Source of the DNA: Chondrosia reniformis | Lineage: Eukaryota > Porifera > Demospongiae > Chondrillida > Chondrillidae | Assembly (NCBI GenBank): GCA_947172415.1 | Contig: OX359190.1 | Span: 1,798,001-1,862,000 of the forward strand | Length of the DNA stretch: 64,000 nucleotides | Reading direction: 5' to 3' | Shown: positions 10,951-23,308 of the stretch, one piece after another | Layout: each line of letters opens with the position of its first letter | Position numbering within the stretch: position 1 is the stretch's first letter | Position numbers and translations under genes: made by a program | The notes under the pieces: model-generated | Told to the model about the DNA's origin: nothing | Seen by the model: the letters and a program-made list of their open reading frames with translations, nothing else | Databases searched by the model: none

Positions 10951-13900
10951 TTAAGCCGAGATTGACTCCAGCTTCTCTGCCACCTCTCTATGGACAGGAA
11001 ATTCAACAGAACTGTCTCTCAAGACACTAATAAACTTTCTGAAAGTCTCAAATGTGCCACTGTCATAAATGAATTCCAGTACCAGTCTGTTAGCTTCTAC
11101 CTTTGAGGGTGTAGCCTTTATCTTGGATGTGACTTCTTCACAGATGACACTGTTAGACCAAAGGTCATCATAAATCTTGTGAGCAATCATGTTCTTCTTG
11201 ATGTATGTCCACTGTTCCTTCAGAAGAGCCTTCCAGTCTACTGCTGGTAGTGGAAATTGAACGGCTCCCTCACCAGTGGGAATGGACGAGTCTAATAAAT
11301 ATAGTAAAAATTGTAGCAATGATTCAAAATTAAAAAGGCTTGTATAGGCATAGAAACTCCCACATTCAGCACTAAAAAGGAACAGCCCGTTCACTAAGTC
11401 TATATTCAGCATCCTCAAAAGTACCAACAATACAAATCTACAGCAAGTACTAAACAGCTTACGTACACAGCATATTATGTATACATATAGTGTTGTTCAT
11501 GTGGTATACACTTACTTTCATGATCTCCAAGTCCAGACCTAGGATACCCTCTTGGGTCAGTAGAGATGTCACGCCCTCTTGGGTCAGTAGAGATGTCACG
11601 CTCTCTTGGGTCTGTAGAGATGTCACGCTCTCTTGGGTCAGTAGAGATGTCACGCTCTCTTGGGTCTGTAGAGATGTCACGCTCTCTTGGGTCTGTAGAG
11701 ATGTCACGCTCTCTTGGATCTGTAGAGATGTCACGCTCTCTGGGGTCTGTAGAGTTGTCACGCTCTCTTGGGTCTGTAGAGATGTTACGCCCCCTGGGGT
11801 CAGTAGAGATGTCACGCCCTCTGGGGTCAGTGGAGATGTCACGCCCTCTTGGGTCAGTAGAGATGTCACACCCTCTTGGGTCAGTGGAGTTTGGGTTAGA
11901 GGAAAGCCCATTTGACAAAGATTGGTCTTTAAGGACTAGAAACTGGTCTCCATCAAATTCAAATTCATCAGTCTGCAAAGAGAAAAACACAAGCAGTTAG
12001 ATGCAGTCATGTCAGTTATACAAGCATGTACAGCAGATAACACATTTGGTTAGCATTGTTAAATACTTCTATATAGTAAAGTGTTTCTGCTGAAATATTA
12101 ATCATGACTTACAGAACTGGTGTTGCTGTCATGTTCCTTAGCAACCCAAACAGACTCTCTTGGAGTTAGTCCAGTCATCTTGTTCTGTCTGGTACACAGA
12201 CCTGTTCTCTGGTTGTCACCTTCAAATCGCAGAAGATGCAAGCTGGAGGTTCTGCAATTCTGGTGATGGCAGATGACACCTACTTCTAAAGTAGCTTTCT
12301 CCTCAAGAAACTCTGCACCAAACACTCTTTTGCTCACATAGCGAATGCATTCTTCCATTTCCTCTCTGATGTGCTTGCAGAGTTCAGTCAAAGAGAGGCC
12401 AAGAGTTGAAAAATGCTTAGATAAGTCTGCTGGAATCAGCAGTTGGAGTTGAATGAGGTCCTCCTTTTGGGAAAGGACAATGTGGGCATTCTCTTGGGAG
12501 AAATAGAATTGTGTACTGTCAGATTGACTGGGACAGTACTCCCACTGGCTTCCACTGATGTAGGCTTGCTTGATCTGCTGATCCTCAAGAGCCTGTCGGT
12601 TACTTGCAATGTCCACGGCCAGTCTGTGGAATAGACCAGTTGGTATGCAGGTGTACCTCTGATATTGGACAGAGTGGAACAAGAAAGTGAATCCCAAAGT
12701 GGCCACTGATTCAGTAGGCAAACTGATATTCCTTTCAGGAAGGACTGTGGGGATGAAGAAGTGCATCTTTGTCTTCTCTACCACTTTGGCTGCAATACCA
12801 ACACGTACCAGGACCTCCAGGAGCCATCTTGTTGGGATGTCATCATCAATGCCTAGCTGTTGAAACAAAGCTTCAGAAACAGCTTCAGGAATTTTTCCTT
12901 TTTCTTTGAAGATGCGTAGCTCTGGAGGCAAGGATTCATTCTCCGGACCATACTGGACTGATAGCACTTTGGACATTTCCTTGTACAGAAAGGTTGCATC
13001 TGTACAGATCCACTGCTCTTTGTACTCACCCAGGTCAAAGTACACATAGAACCCAAGGCAATGAAACAGCTTCAGCACTGCAAGGAGCTGTCTGTCAGGA
13101 TCTACAGCTTGGATGAATTGGCATCGGAGGCAGAATGTTTTCAGTTCTGTGAACTTCCACATCTTCTTTTCTACGCTAGATGTGATTATTTGCAGGCAGA
13201 ACCAAATTTTGGGGACCTTCAGTGTCAACTGGAAATTGGCATCTGAAAGCTGAGAGCGAAGGGCATTAATAGCTTTACGAGTGTGCTCCTTCAGTTGGCT
13301 GTCTCCCTTTAGCTGACTGTCGACAAGAAAGTAGCTACCAGCACCTTTGTAGGCAACCTCTTTTGGGGGGAAAACCCTGTTGCTGTCATATGGCTTGTTG
13401 TTCATTTCCTCTAGAACCTTCTTGTTTTCATCCAGTAGATCTCTCTTAGCTTTAGGATCCTTGGGAAGATTGGAAAGGTGAGTGCCAACAAGGAAAATGC
13501 GAAGTTGGGGCTCATTAGGCATGTCAAATGCTTCCAACTGCCGCTTGCTCTTCATTGACATTGTGTAGGCAGCTGTAATGGACTCCTTCATCAATTCCCA
13601 GGTTGAACGGCTGTTGGCGCTCTTCTCTTCAGTGACTCCATCTCGACAGTAAGCATTGATGTACGGATCTGTCAATTTCTGTGAAGCTTTAAAAACATGT
13701 ACAAAGGTACAGGGAAAGTCCAGTAGGAGTGGAAGGACATTCTGAAAGGAGGGCTGGCCTCCAGTGTCTAGGAGGTAAATGAACGTACATTGCTTCTCAT
13801 CCAATTGTGCCCCAGTGGATTGTTTGTGCTTCTGCAAGAAGTTCAGTCTGGCTTGCTCCAGCAACTCTAAAGGGTCCATACGTTGTAGGGAATTGTCACT

Positions 13901-16900
13901 GGGAGCTCGAGGGTCTTCGGTGCTAGGAGGCTGAATTGGATTGGTAACTGGTTGAAGTGGATTGGCAACTGACTGCTCAGTTGTTTCATTGGTTTGGAAC
14001 CAGTTCTTCATTCCTTGCCACAACCTACTCAAAGTACTTGTGAACAAACTTAAAGTACTTGTGAACAAACTATACCATTGTTGTGTTGCACTTGGTATAG
14101 GTGATCTTCTAGGTTCTGGAAGTGGATCATTATTATTTTGAATGCTTGGAAAACTTTCCTTGGCTTTCGAATCTGCCCAAGCAATGAGCTGGCCCATCTC
14201 TTCATTATCCATCACTTTCCAAAGAGACCCAACAGCACCCTCTACCTCCCCCTGGCCTACTGTGTCTCCTTCCTCAGCAATGGTGGCAATGTCTCGTACA
14301 ATGGTGGCCACTTCAGGAGCTTCCAGCACTCCAGTGCTACGTTTGCCTTTTCTTGCTGTGTTGTGGAGCAGGTAGTGCTTCAGTGAGGTTTTACCAACAC
14401 ACGAGCCTCCAGTGAGGATCGCACGGCTAATGTTCACTTCAATTGAACCATGTTCATCTATGGCTTCTTGATACCACTTTGGAACCTGTATAAAGTACAT
14501 ACAAAATCAGTGCTCACAATATTATCATTTTGCTTTGACATATAATTGTAGGATGAAAATATAAAGTACAACTATGTTCAAACAAGTGGATTATACTGTT
14601 TGGACTCTTATATACGTACATATAGTGACACATCTGAGTAACTAAGCAGTGATTATGTGATAAGGCTAACAGAAACATTGTATTTCTATATTTAATGTTA
14701 GCTGCAATTGATGATGCACCCAAACATAGAAGTGATGGGTCCAGCTCAGGTTAATTGCTGTTTGGACTTTTTGGACTCTCGTTAATTCAGTTACATTTCA
14801 TGAGAGTGTCTCGACCTTTCAAATAGTTTGCTAACTCCTGCTAAAATTATACGTGTATCAATGAGTGTTTACAAAGAAGAGTTGCTCTAAGCGAGCCTCT
14901 AGAAGGTAATGACCAATATTAAATTGTCCAAAATTGCCAAAATCACAATTTAATACCTGCGTATATTTGTGAAACTTATAAAATTCATAGGACAAGTGTA
15001 AAATGGTAGAATGTGAAGGTATGTCATCCGTATTTATAGCATTAATTTCAGTACATTTACTGATTATTGGGTATGCAACTTAGTATAATTTGCGCATACG
15101 TACGTATAGGGCCTAATAATGCAGATTTGATAGGAACACTTTCGTAAACTTATAACAATGAATAAGAAGGATTAAAAGTCATTCATTATAAAATTTAGCA
15201 TTTGAACTCATAAGAGCATTCTATAGAAAATTCACACTTAATCCAAACACGGGCCTTATTATCAAGAAAGAACCAAATGATTAAAAAGTATATATGTACA
15301 TACAATTAGCAGACAATTTTTCCTCCTTCACAATGAATATATTCTTAGCTATAACACAGGATCAAGGACTCTACTACTCTCTAAGTAGTGTTGGCAAAAA
15401 AACTGACTGCTCTATTCAAATGTAGCACCTAATATATCAACAACGATTCAATTTTCAATTATATTCAGTATTCACAGTCGTGTTTTACTACATTAGCAAA
15501 GTACACCAACAATAGGCCCAATTCCAAAATATAATTATTATGAACTAGCGCTAACATGCTAACTTATGCTGGCAGATAAAAGTTTTAAATGGTCATTAAT
15601 TAGAGAATAGCCTACCTAAATTTGAACACCCTCTAAACATAATTTTTATCTTCTCGGCCGCCATTTTATGAGAATTTGTTTTTGGGCTTTTTTCTGTGAC
15701 TGTAACGTAATTTTGAATTTTGGCCAAGAAAATTTTCAAAATACATTCAACAAGTAATATTAACAGGAAAAGGTTGAATATAAGTAATTTGGAAAATGAA
15801 GTTAGAAGTAGGGATGGCCAGTGTTGCAACAATTAATTAATGAATAGCACGTCCAGAAAAAGTATCTAAACAAGTTATCGTGAAAGATGCAGCTAACCAT
15901 ACAGAAGTGGCATACTGAAATTTAAGTTACTTGTCCATACACATCACTTCTGTGTTTAGGTGCACTATCCCTAATTCGGCTATATCCATGGTTGGCTTTT
16001 TGCAACACTGGCCACTTCTAATATAAATTTTTAAATGTTCATATATATGTACACGCATAATTATAAAATGAGCTAAACGTAACCCCTTTGTACAATAGCA
16101 TGGGGTAAAAAGTTAACAAACGAGACTTACAGAAATGGTGTCACTGTCCTGTTCCTTAGCAACCCAAACAGACTCTCTTGGAGATAGTCCAGTCATCTTG
16201 TTCAGTCTGGTACACAGACCCCTTCTCTGGTTGTCACCTTCAAATCGCAGAAGATGCAAACTGGATCCCTCACAATTATGGTGACTGCAAATGACTCCAT
16301 CCTCTAAAGTAGCCTTTTGGGTGAGAAACTCACTTCCGAAAACAGCTTTACTTACAAAAGCAATTCGCTCTTTCATTTCCATTCTGATACAACTGCAGAG
16401 CTCTGTCGAAGAGAGATCAAGCTGAGAAACATACTGAGGATGCAGCAATTGGAGCTGAATGAGGTCCTCCTTCTGGGAAAGGACAATGTGGGCATTTTTT
16501 TGGGAGAAATAGAAATGTGTACTGTCAGATTGACTGGGACAGTACTCCCACTGGCTTCCACCAATGTATGCTTGCTTGATCTGCTGATCCTCAAGAGCCT
16601 GTCGGTTACTTGCAATGTCCACGGCCAGTCTGTGGAACAGACCAGTTGGTATGCAGGTGTACCTCTGATATTGGATGGAATGGAATGAGAAAGTGAATCC
16701 CAAAGTGGCCACATATGGTTCGGGGAGATCGATTTTCCTTTCAGGAAGGGCTGCTGGAATGAAGTAGCGTGCCTCCTTCTTTGTCACTTTGGCTGCAATA
16801 CCTATTTTTACCAGGACCTCAAGGAGCCATCTTGTTGGAATATCAGCATTGATACCTAGCTGTCGAAACAAATCTTCAGAAGTTGCTTCAGGAAATTCTC

Positions 16901-19900
16901 CACTTTTCTTGAAGTTGCGTAGCTCTGGACTTAAATATTCACTTGGGCCATACTGGACCGATAGCACTTTGGATATTTCCTTGTACAGAAAGGTTGCATC
17001 TGTACAGATCCACTGCTCTTTGTACATGCTCAGGTCAAAGTACACATAGAACCCAAGGCAATGAAACAGCTTCAGCAGTGCAAGAAGCTGTCCATCAGCA
17101 TCTACAGGCTGGATGAATTGGCATCGGATGCAGAACTCTTTCAGTTCTGTGAGCTTCCACATCTTATTTTCCACACTAGATGTGATTAGTTGCAGGCAGA
17201 ACCAAATTTTAGGAACTTTCAGTGTCAACTGGAACTCGGCATCTGAAAGTAGAGAGCGAAGGGCATTTACAGCTTTGTGAGTGTGATCCTTCAGGTTGCT
17301 GTCTCCCTGTAGCTGACTGTCAACAAGAAAGCAGCTACCAGCACCTTTGTAGGTAACCTCTTTTGGGGGAAAAACCCTGTTGCCATCATAAGGCTTGTTG
17401 TCCATTTCCTCTAGAACCTTCTTGTTGTGGTCCAGTAGAGCTCTCTTAGCTTCGGGATCGTCTGGAAGAAGGGAAAGGTGAGTGCCAACAAGGAAAATGC
17501 GAAGTTGGGGCTCATTAGGCATGTCAAATTCTTCCAACTGACGCTTGCTCTTCATTGACATTGTGTAGGCAGCTGTAATGGATTCCTTCATCGATTCCCA
17601 GGTTGAACGGCTGTTGGCTCTGATCTCTTCAGTGGCTCCATCTTGACAGTAAGCATTGATGCACGGATCTGTCAACCTCTCTGAAGCTTTAAAGACGTGC
17701 AAGAAGTTGCAGGGAAAGTCCAGTAGGAGTGGAATGACATTCTGAAAGGAGGGCTGACCTCCTGTGTCCAGGAGGTAAATGAACGTACACTGCTTCTCAT
17801 CTAATTGTGCCTCAGTGGATAGGTTGTGCTTCTGCAAGAAGCTCACCCTGGCTTGCTCCAGCAATTCTAAAGGGTCCTTACGTTGAAGTGAATTGTCACT
17901 GGGAGGGTCTTGGGTGCTAGGAGGCTGAAGTGGATTGGCAACTGACTGATCAGTTGTTTCATTGGTTGATCTTCTTTGAAACAGTGTCGACACTCCTTTC
18001 CAGAACCTTGTGAGAAGGCCTTCTGGTTGTTGGGTCATGGTTAGATCTTCACTTGGTTCAGATGGACTTTCAACTTCAGTGGCTGTTGCTTCTTGTTCTG
18101 AAGTAGCTATAATTGGAAAGCTTTCCTTTACTTTCATATCTGCAAATGAAATGAGCTGTCCCATCTCTTCATCATCCATCACTTTCCAAAGAGACCCAGC
18201 AGCAACACCTTTTGTGAAGCTACACTCCTCTACCTCCCCCTGGCCTACCTCTAGCCTCTGATCTGTTGTGCCTACTCCATCCCTAGCAATGGTGGCCACT
18301 TCAGGAGCTTCCAGCACTCCAGTGCTAGTTTTGTCTTCTCTTACTGTGTTGTGGAGCAGGTAGTGCTTCAGTGAGGTTTTACCAACACGCGAGCCTCCAG
18401 TGAGGATTGCACGGCTAATGTTCACTTCAACTGAACCATGTTCTTCTATGGCTTCTTGATACCACTTAGGAACCTGTACAATGTACATATACAAACAATA
18501 AAAATCTCATTTTGTTTTGACATGCATATAATTTAGGATGACAACATGAAGGATGTATATAGCAAGTTGTTTGAACTCTAACATATAAAACAGTGACTAG
18601 CACATCTGGAAAGAGTAGAACAAGACAATGATCATATCACGGATATGAATAGCCATACAAAAGTGGCATACTGAAATTTAGTAAATTAATTTATTTGGGT
18701 GTATAATATTAGCTGAAGTATGATGCACCCAAATATAGAAGTGCATGCCTAGTATAAGAGTGTCTTGACCTTTGAAATAAATTGGTAGAATTTCACATTA
18801 GATACGTATAAATGTGTGTTTGCAAAGAACAGTTGCTCAAACACTCTCTCAAGTTTAAGTGTTAACCTGTTTAGAACACACTCGTACGAGAACTCAAAGT
18901 AATACAAGTCTTGTTAACATTGACATGCACTTCGTGTACACTGAGCACACAAGTTAAGTGACTCTAACAAAGGAAATAAAACCTTCTAGTGTATCTATTT
19001 GAAGGAGAAAGTGCACACAAAGCGTGCAACGAATGTTAACAAGACTTGTAATACTTTTATGTAATGTTTTGTAATTAAATACGTTTACTAACCTCAACTG
19101 CAATATGGTACTGTACAGCTCTTGTCTGATATCCTCCCCCAAAGGTAAGAAACGTAGTTCTGTTAAGGGAAGCCGTACAGGTGTTGCCATAAGATTTTAC
19201 TTCACTAATTTGTGTCCACTTCTTCTCGAAAATGAAGACTCCATCTGGACCTACTAGGACTGGTAGGGTGCTGTATTGTAAAAGTGAACTGTCCGGTGGT
19301 GCATCTTCGAGCTCTTCCCAGTGATGTATATCATTAGTGATAAGTGAAGCCATAAAATTCTTCTTATTCATTCTCCAAAAATATCCCTCCAAGTAGTAGA
19401 TGTAAATATATTCACCACACAATGCCATGTGGTGCCGTGATAATGGTTGAGGAAGCTTAAGATTTGACTGTATCCACTTTCTATTCTTAATATCCAGGAA
19501 TTCAATTGTGTCTACTTCTTCTTCATCTTCTCCTACTCCTCCAGACACAATTACTAAGTCTTCAATTACAAGAACGCTTGGACTGGATCGGGCAGTGTGC
19601 ATTGGAGGATATAGCCCTAACCATTCTTCACCTGTCCATGTCAGTAGCTTGTTTGTAGGAGTGCCATGACTGTCTCTACCTCCTATCAGAGTTAACTGAT
19701 CTTTTACGATGGCTACTCCATTATTAACGTGAGAATGTGAAGGTAGCTTTGACCATTTATTGGTTTTAACATCGTAAATATGAACTATCTGCTCTCCACT
19801 GACAAATACTCTTTGATTGATGACAACAGCTTTGCCAAAACAGGTTCCATTAGGCATTTTTGGTATTTCAGTTGGTTTGAGGACGTGACCTCCTCCAGCT

Positions 19901-19923
19901 GTCAAGAGGTCACTTTGAAATAC
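10951..19923 (-). CDS. Gene B: Kelch-Roc-COR-(Roc-COR)-linker-CARD
   Basis: Second Kelch-ROCO gene. Exons are Kelch 19,923-19,093, Roc-COR B1 18,473-16,131, Roc-COR B2 14,485-12,113, linker 11,972-11,516 and CARD 11,291-10,951. All junctions are GT..AG; phases 0, 0, 0, 1 and stop add to 2,115 codons, so one protein with two GTPase-COR modules is possible. Alternatives are two separate genes (B2 without a Kelch exon) or mutually exclusive use of B1 and B2. I favour a single locus because no Kelch exon, linker or CARD lies between B1 and B2, and B1 keeps a good GTAAGT donor. The CARD (VDWKALLKEQWTYIKKN ... EVAEKLESISA-stop) is a different type from that of gene A. The upstream first exon was not found. 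Confidence 0.6.
11516..11972 (-). repeat. Linker exon of gene B, 13 x 9-residue repeat
   Basis: Coding minisatellite of 27-bp units. After TDEFEFDGDQFLVLKDQ come 13 units, mostly STDPRERDI in the middle and STDPRGRDI at the edges. The clustered Glu-for-Gly change suggests that internal units expanded recently. The exon is in phase with both neighbours. The opposite strand is also open because of the repeat, but that is a shadow. Confidence 0.9.
12113..14485 (-). other. Roc-COR exon B2
   Basis: A 791-codon exon with P-loop GGSCVGKTS, DTGGQ and VGTHLS, followed by COR. Its insert between P-loop and G3 differs from those of A, B1 and C and includes a short internal duplication (LFTSTLSLFTSTLS). 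It ends SNTSS at a GTAAGT donor. No Kelch exon lies directly upstream; the next exon to the right is Roc-COR B1. Confidence 0.85.
14486..16130. other. Spacer between Roc-COR exons B2 and B1
   Basis: This 1.65-kb AT-rich stretch shows no Kelch, linker or CARD exon. It carries intron-type words seen upstream of the other Roc exons (for example GATGCACCCAAA near 14,714 and 3,735). It is either an intron of gene B or the gap between two genes. Confidence 0.45.
16131..18473 (-). other. Roc-COR exon B1
   Basis: A 781-codon exon with P-loop GGSRVGKTS, DTGGQ and VGTHLS. It is closest to the exons of genes A and C in its N-terminal insert but diverges after COR (PAALPERKIDLPEP, HNCEGSSLHLL). It ends DSDTIS at a GTAAGT donor in phase 0. 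The next compatible acceptor on the strand is the phase-0 start of Roc-COR B2. Confidence 0.85.
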
Positions 19924-20086
19924 CTAATTAGAGACAAGAAAGAAAAGATAATATTCACTGTTTGGAGGAACTGAATGAAACATGGAAGGAACAAGTTTTG
20001 TAGCAGCTTATTGCAAGAACACTTTGAGATCTGTAAGTGCCGTAAATCTTCTTGTCTAATGTGCATGCATGGCTCATAGTTTAATG

Positions 20087-20236
20087 GCACAAAAAGCACA
20101 GAAACAAGAAAGGAATGTTACACAGTGAAGCATTAGCTATGCATGAATCATACAAGCAAGGGTGTTGTATGATTCATGCATATACAGCTAATGCTTCACT
20201 GTGTAACATTCTTTCTTGTTTCTGTGCTTTTTGTGC
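20087..20236. mobile_element. 150-bp palindromic MITE-like unit
   Basis: Nearly perfect palindrome: the left arm starts GCACAAAAAGCACAGAAAC and the right arm ends with its reverse complement. It continues inward through TGCATGAATCATACAA to a loop of about ten bases. A second copy at 39,422-39,571 lies at the same place upstream of Kelch gene C, so it predates that duplication. No open frame is present. Confidence 0.7.
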
Positions 20237-21770
20237 TATCCCTACATCTTCACTATCTTTGTAGAAATTTTTTATTGCTCTAGTTTCTGTACTTTTATAG
20301 AGCATAAGCTAGGAATTCGATTGTATATATTTAAACCCATTTTGGTTTCGCAATATTTGACTGAATATGACGTCATTAAAATGGCGAATTTATTGAGGCA
20401 TTGGCTCTGGGGCCATGAAAACCGTCATATTCAATAATAGCGTTATCGCTCTCGCTTCTACAAAAGATTACAGCTCAGAAAATTTGCAATAGTTTCGTTT
20501 AACAATTAGTCCAAAAGCTTATTTAGTTTTTAAGTTATGGCTGGCGAAGAAGAAGAAGAAGAAGAAGAATATGAAGAATACGAAAATGGGAATTTTTAAA
20601 GTTTATTATTTCGCCAGCGGGACATATTCGCTTGCTTTTAAGGTCTATTTAGAGTATGTATATTGTATATTTAGCTATGCATAGCCTTGTTTTGTCGATT
20701 TTCGGCCTATTTCGGGATTTCGCTCCTATACCGATGTATGGGGAAAACGAAAAAAACCGTGTCATCCCTACATAGGGAGTACTACCGTACTCCCTGATTC
20801 ATGATGTATACAATGACAAGCTAATTCCCACCAGTAGAGTAACAGAAAGGAGCTATTCAGTTATGGAAAAGACTACGAATCAACCAAACCAGTCAAATAT
20901 CAAGCGAAGAGCCGCATGCGATTCATATCCGGGACAAGTTAGAAAGCGAGGAAATCTTTTCGCTCTATAATTGACTGGTTTGGTTTAGGTTTTACATGGA
21001 CTCAACAACTGCAATTGAAGTACACGAGCCAGCCAAGTATTCCTTTCTACACAAACCCAATCGAACAGAAACTACAGTCTCTGTAAAGATATGCCATTTC
21101 GTCCCGACAGGTTCACTTACAATATCTGTTCTACCATTAGACTAGACGCTTTAAGTCAAATGAGTGTAGGAGACGCAGTTAGACCGTTCGATTCGCCCAT
21201 CTTTTACTTACAAGAGACCAATTACGTAAACTCACTTTATCTTTGTTCATATCTTCACTTGGCGGCAGAATTGTAGTAATTAGTGTACCGCGAGGAAAAT
21301 CCTGGCGAAGCAGTAACAATTAGCTACCTTCCAAATATAGTAATATTTCGTAAGTTTATATAGCGAAATTGATCAAAAACAAAACGGTCTACCAGAAGCT
21401 GGTAATACAGGACAACAGAGTGGAACAGTGGAGATTGCAACTGCTGAACAAGGAGCTTCTGCATGGATCTGTGGGTCTTGCTGGTCCAGTGGAATTACTG
21501 GTCCTACGTACTTAATTGAGATTACTGCAAAAGTCTGCAGAATATGGCAATGATGGCAGACCTATATATGTGAGTATGTGAGGCATATGGAACAAGTTTA
21601 ACTTCATCTGTTCCCACAACTGATCATTATTATACAATGGGTTATAATCCTTGTTTTCAAGGGATGGAGAGTTCTTCATGGATTGTGCAGGAACACTTGG
21701 ATACACCACTTGTAAGTCTACCAGTTATGTACACATGTACATCAAAGAAAGATGGCATTCAGCAAGAAGG
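20237..21770. other. Upstream region of Kelch gene B, no gene seen
   Basis: Contains a short GAA run (20,548-20,567), a hairpin near 20,770-20,800 and the duplicated flank blocks described for 6,596-8,015. The same sequence with few differences occurs at 39,572-41,081. No first exon for the Kelch gene is recognised. Confidence 0.4.
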
Positions 21771-22200
21771 TAGTCTCGTACCCAACCCCAACTTCCGCAA
21801 AAATGGCTGACGCCGCGGAAGATGGGTCTGGGGACTATGTGCATATTTCTTGGCGGAGTCCGGCAATCCGCGGACTCCAATCAGATTGCAGATACGTGAA
21901 TAATAATGAACAAATCACATGTCGGTCACATGCGCGTGCGTTGGTGCGAACAGCGGAGATGGAGCTACCTTTGGTGAAGCGAACGGCCGAGCCACCGCGC
22001 ATACAGAGAGTCATCGCTGATGTCGCTAGAGACCTGGGATACGAATCGCTTACGACCGAGCAAACTGACGCCATATTCGGAAGCATGTGCCCATCATGTG
22101 ATATTGTGCAATCATCGCCAAGAAATATGCAGATAGTCTCCAGACCCATCTTCCGCGGCGTCAGCCATTATTGCGGAAGTTGGGGCTGGATACGAGACTA
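21771..22200. mobile_element. 430-bp TIR element with captured helicase-like fragment
   Basis: The termini TAGTCTCGTACCC... and ...TACGAGACTA form inverted repeats of about 60 bp. The element is flanked by a perfect 9-bp direct repeat, GCAAGAAGG, at 21,762-21,770 and 22,201-22,209. A 9-bp target duplication is typical of Mutator-like elements, but the family assignment is inference. The interior keeps an open frame containing VARDLGYESLTTEQTDAI, which resembles the start of RecQ-type helicase domains. It is not a functional gene, since no Walker motifs remain. The whole unit is repeated at 41,082-41,511. Confidence 0.75.
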
Positions 22201-22226
22201 GCAAGAAGGAAGAGAGTAATAGAAGG

Positions 22227-22300
22227 TTTTAGACTACTGCATAGTCTAAGTACATCATGAAGCTTCATACGATGTACTTAGACTATGCAGTAGTCTAAAA
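22227..22300. repeat. Foldback with 30-bp arms
   Basis: Arms beginning TTTTAGACTACTGC and ending with its exact reverse complement enclose a 14-base loop. It lies 17 bases beyond the 9-bp duplication of the neighbouring TIR element. A second copy is at 41,538-41,611. Confidence 0.75.
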
Positions 22301-22389
22301 CTGGTTAGTTACCGTTTCTAATGTATCGTTTTTGTGCTAGTAATAATGGTAATTCTTAAGAAAAAAATAGAAGCCTGCAATTGTCTGGG

Positions 22390-22427
22390 CTAAGGGTGGT
22401 GCCTGGGCACCCCAGGCACCACCCTAG
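22390..22427. repeat. GC-rich hairpin
   Basis: CTAAGGGTGGTGCCTGGG followed by its near reverse complement. It is conserved at 41,700-41,737. No terminator-like or gene context supports a function. Confidence 0.55.
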
Positions 22428-22429
22428 AT

Positions 22430-23308
22430 CCGCAACTGTTAAATTGAAGTACATGAGCCAGCCAATTATTCCTTTCTAAACAAACCCAATCGAACAGTCT
22501 CTGTAAAGATATGCCAGCTACGTCCCGACAGAGCAGGTTCACTTGCGATATCTGTTCTACGATTAGACTCATCCCAACGCTTTAAGTATTTCAGATCTAT
22601 AGCCTGTGTCTTTTTAAATGAGTGTAGGAGACGCAGTCAGACCGTTCGATTCCGGGCGGCTCCGCACATCTTTTACTTACAAGAGACAATTAAGTAAACT
22701 CATAGTTTCTCGGCAAAGCGAACAAAACACTTCACTGACTGTTGTAACTGTAACTGTCACTATAACAACGATAACTATTGGCGGCAGACCTAGCCCGGTC
22801 TTCTGAGAGGAAAATCCTGGCGAAGCAGTAACAATTTCCTTCCAAATATAGTAATATTTCGTAAGTTTATATAGCGAATACCACTGAAACAGCTTTACCA
22901 TACTGTGGTTTACATGCTGTTATAAAGGAGAACAACCTTGTGATCAAAAACAACACGGTCTACCTGAAGCTGGTAATACAGGACAACAGAGTAGAACAGT
23001 GGAGATTGTAAGGCATATGGAACAAGTTAACTTCATCTGTTCCCACAGCTGATCGTTATTACAATGGGTTATAATCCTTGTTTTCAAAGGATGAAACTTC
23101 GTCAATCGTGGAACACTTGGATACACCACTTGTAAGTCTACCAGTTTTACCCTTTGTATATTTTCTGTTGAATCAGTCAATTTTTCTTTTTCCTCTTTAA
23201 TTACATATGCAGAATAATCTCAAGTGCAATGATTATTTATATATTACATCAATATTGATACATTTGTATATGCAGTTTCTAAACCAAAAGAATTAATCGC
23301 AAGATGAA
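22430..23308. other. Second copy of the flank block, no gene seen
   Basis: This repeats the flank block of about 7,100-8,015 and 21,000-21,720, including the ACAGTGGAGATTG and TACACCACTTGTAAGTC words, but with internal deletions. No coding exon is supported. Confidence 0.4.

Noticed and set aside
11490-12000. Plus-strand and alternative-frame ORFs across the linker repeats, also at 26,762-27,178
   Set aside because: A 27-bp tandem repeat stays open in several frames. Only the minus frame with the EFDGDQFLVL head fits the flanking splice phases.
21752-22201. 149-codon ORF as a host gene
   Set aside because: It lies entirely within a terminal-inverted-repeat element, includes both termini in its translation, and carries only a fragment of a helicase-like domain.
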